Shown piece by piece: positions 63,482 to 64,000 of a stretch of 64,000 bases of DNA (position 1 is the first letter of the stretch; every line of letters starts with the position of its first letter). The stretch is from Amycolatopsis sp. cg9. GTDB taxonomy: Bacteria; Actinomycetota; Actinomycetes; Mycobacteriales; Pseudonocardiaceae. Location of the stretch: positions 3,844,001-3,908,000 of the forward strand of contig NZ_CP166850.1 in assembly GCF_041346945.1 (NCBI RefSeq), written 5' to 3'. Below the pieces are notes generated by a model, which was given only the letters and a program-made list of their open reading frames with translations, did not search any database and was not told where the DNA came from. The translations under genes were made by a program, and so were the position numbers.

Positions 63482-64000
63482 TGGGCGCACTGGACGGGCG
63501 CGTCGCGCTGATCACCGGCGCGGGCCGCGGGATCGGGCGGGAGCACGCGCTGTTGTTCGCCCGCGAGGGCGCTTCGGTGGTCGTCAACGACGTCGAGCCG
63601 GACCCCGCGGTGGTCTCGGAGATCCGCGACCGGGGTGGTTCGGCGGTGGCGAACACCGCGGACGTGGCGTCGTGGGCGGGCGCGGCGGAGCTGGTCGACC
63701 AGGCGGTGTCCGAGTTCGGCCGGCTGGACGTGGTGGTGAACAACGCGGGCATCCTGCGGGACAGCTTCGTCGCGGGCCTCACCGAGCAGCAGTGGGACGA
63801 GGTGATCGCGGTCCACCTCAAGGGCCACGCGGCGGTCCTGCACCACGCGGCGGCGTACTGGAAGTCGCTGGCCAAGGCGGGTTCCGCCCCGGCGGCCTCG
63901 GTGATCAACACGGCATCGGCGTCGGGGACGACGGTGCCGAACCCGGGCCAGCTCAACTACGGCGCGGCGAAGGCGGGCATCGCGGCGATGACCCTGGTGG
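63481..64000 (+). CDS. Short-chain dehydrogenase/reductase (truncated by window end)
   Basis: The first 173 codons of an SDR, beginning MGALDGRVALITGAGRGIGR. The NAD(P)-binding TGAGRGIG, the NNAG motif (VVNNAGILRDSF) and the catalytic Ser and Tyr-x3-Lys (NTASASG, YGAAKAG) are present, so the enzyme is active-site complete as far as it goes. It resembles 3-hydroxyacyl-CoA or 17-beta-hydroxysteroid dehydrogenases. The start overlaps the MaoC stop. The remainder, roughly 100-130 codons, lies beyond the window. Confidence 0.92.
   Translation, partial: MGALDGRVALITGAGRGIGREHALLFAREGASVVVNDVEPDPAVVSEIRDRGGSAVANTADVASWAGAAELVDQAVSEFGRLDVVVNNAGILRDSFVAGLTEQQWDEVIAVHLKGHAAVLHHAAAYWKSLAKAGSAPAASVINTASASGTTVPNPGQLNYGAAKAGIAAMTLV

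Overview
The window is very GC-rich with strong G/C third-position bias, and start codons are mixed ATG/GTG. This points to an actinobacterium, most likely Pseudonocardiaceae and close to Amycolatopsis. Supporting signs are the prfB-ftsE-ftsX-smpB order, an UPF0182 protein, a PPA1309-family protein, a type VII-secretion-type substrate cassette, and an ssrA gene whose tag reads ADSSQREYALAA. The species assignment is inferred from gene content; no database was searched.

Layout. 0.1-6.5 kb: DUF2342-type metalloprotease-like protein, YlbL-type PDZ/Lon protease, PPA1309 protein and the UPF0182 membrane protein. 6.5-8.9 kb: two identical initiator tRNA genes enclosing a flavin monooxygenase and its divergent TetR regulator. 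9.3-14.1 kb: PadR regulator, then prfB, ftsE, ftsX, smpB and an amidohydrolase. 14.1-19.6 kb: acyltransferase, two small unknowns, a NarL-type two-component system with an extra sensor paralogue, and tmRNA. 19.7-23.5 kb: a frameshifted unknown, a small conserved protein, a GGDEF diguanylate cyclase and an MFS exporter. 23.6-25.6 kb: an AbiE-like type IV toxin-antitoxin pair lying between two perfect 29-bp direct repeats, one of which is the 3' end of the adjacent IclR gene. 25.5-33.2 kb: complete histidine-utilisation operon (hutH-hutU-M20 hydrolase-hutF-hutI) with a divergent IclR regulator. 33.3-40.9 kb: flavoprotein, secreted lipase and hydrolase, Lnt, PiT phosphate transporter, an unknown two-gene pair and a dienelactone hydrolase. 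40.9-44.8 kb: a second two-component system (kinase with an unusual C-terminal exported domain), then a flavin monooxygenase and a divergent TetR gene. 44.9-49.9 kb: ABC exporter, HrpB helicase and a solute-binding lipoprotein. 49.9-53.8 kb: MauE/DsbA-like thiol pair and a four-gene ESX-type cassette with an NlpC/P60 hydrolase and two YbaB-like proteins. 53.8-56.3 kb: PobA-like hydroxylase, AraC regulator and DinB protein. 56.4-61.0 kb: secreted GH3, ThuA-RICIN and GH1 proteins. 61.0-64.0 kb: lipid or sterol catabolism operon (SCP-x thiolase, SRPBCC, MaoC, truncated SDR).

How the parts work together. smpB and ssrA provide ribosome rescue within 6.5 kb of each other, and prfB is in the same cluster. 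The hut genes degrade histidine to glutamate, with an M20-family hydrolase standing where HutG would be expected. The most unusual locus is the AbiE-like cassette. It is a 1.9-kb two-gene unit with no recombinase, it has apparently been inserted at the 3' end of the IclR gene without breaking it, and its own promoter and palindromic operator start exactly at the repeat edge.

No CRISPR array, insertion sequence, prophage gene or rRNA was seen.
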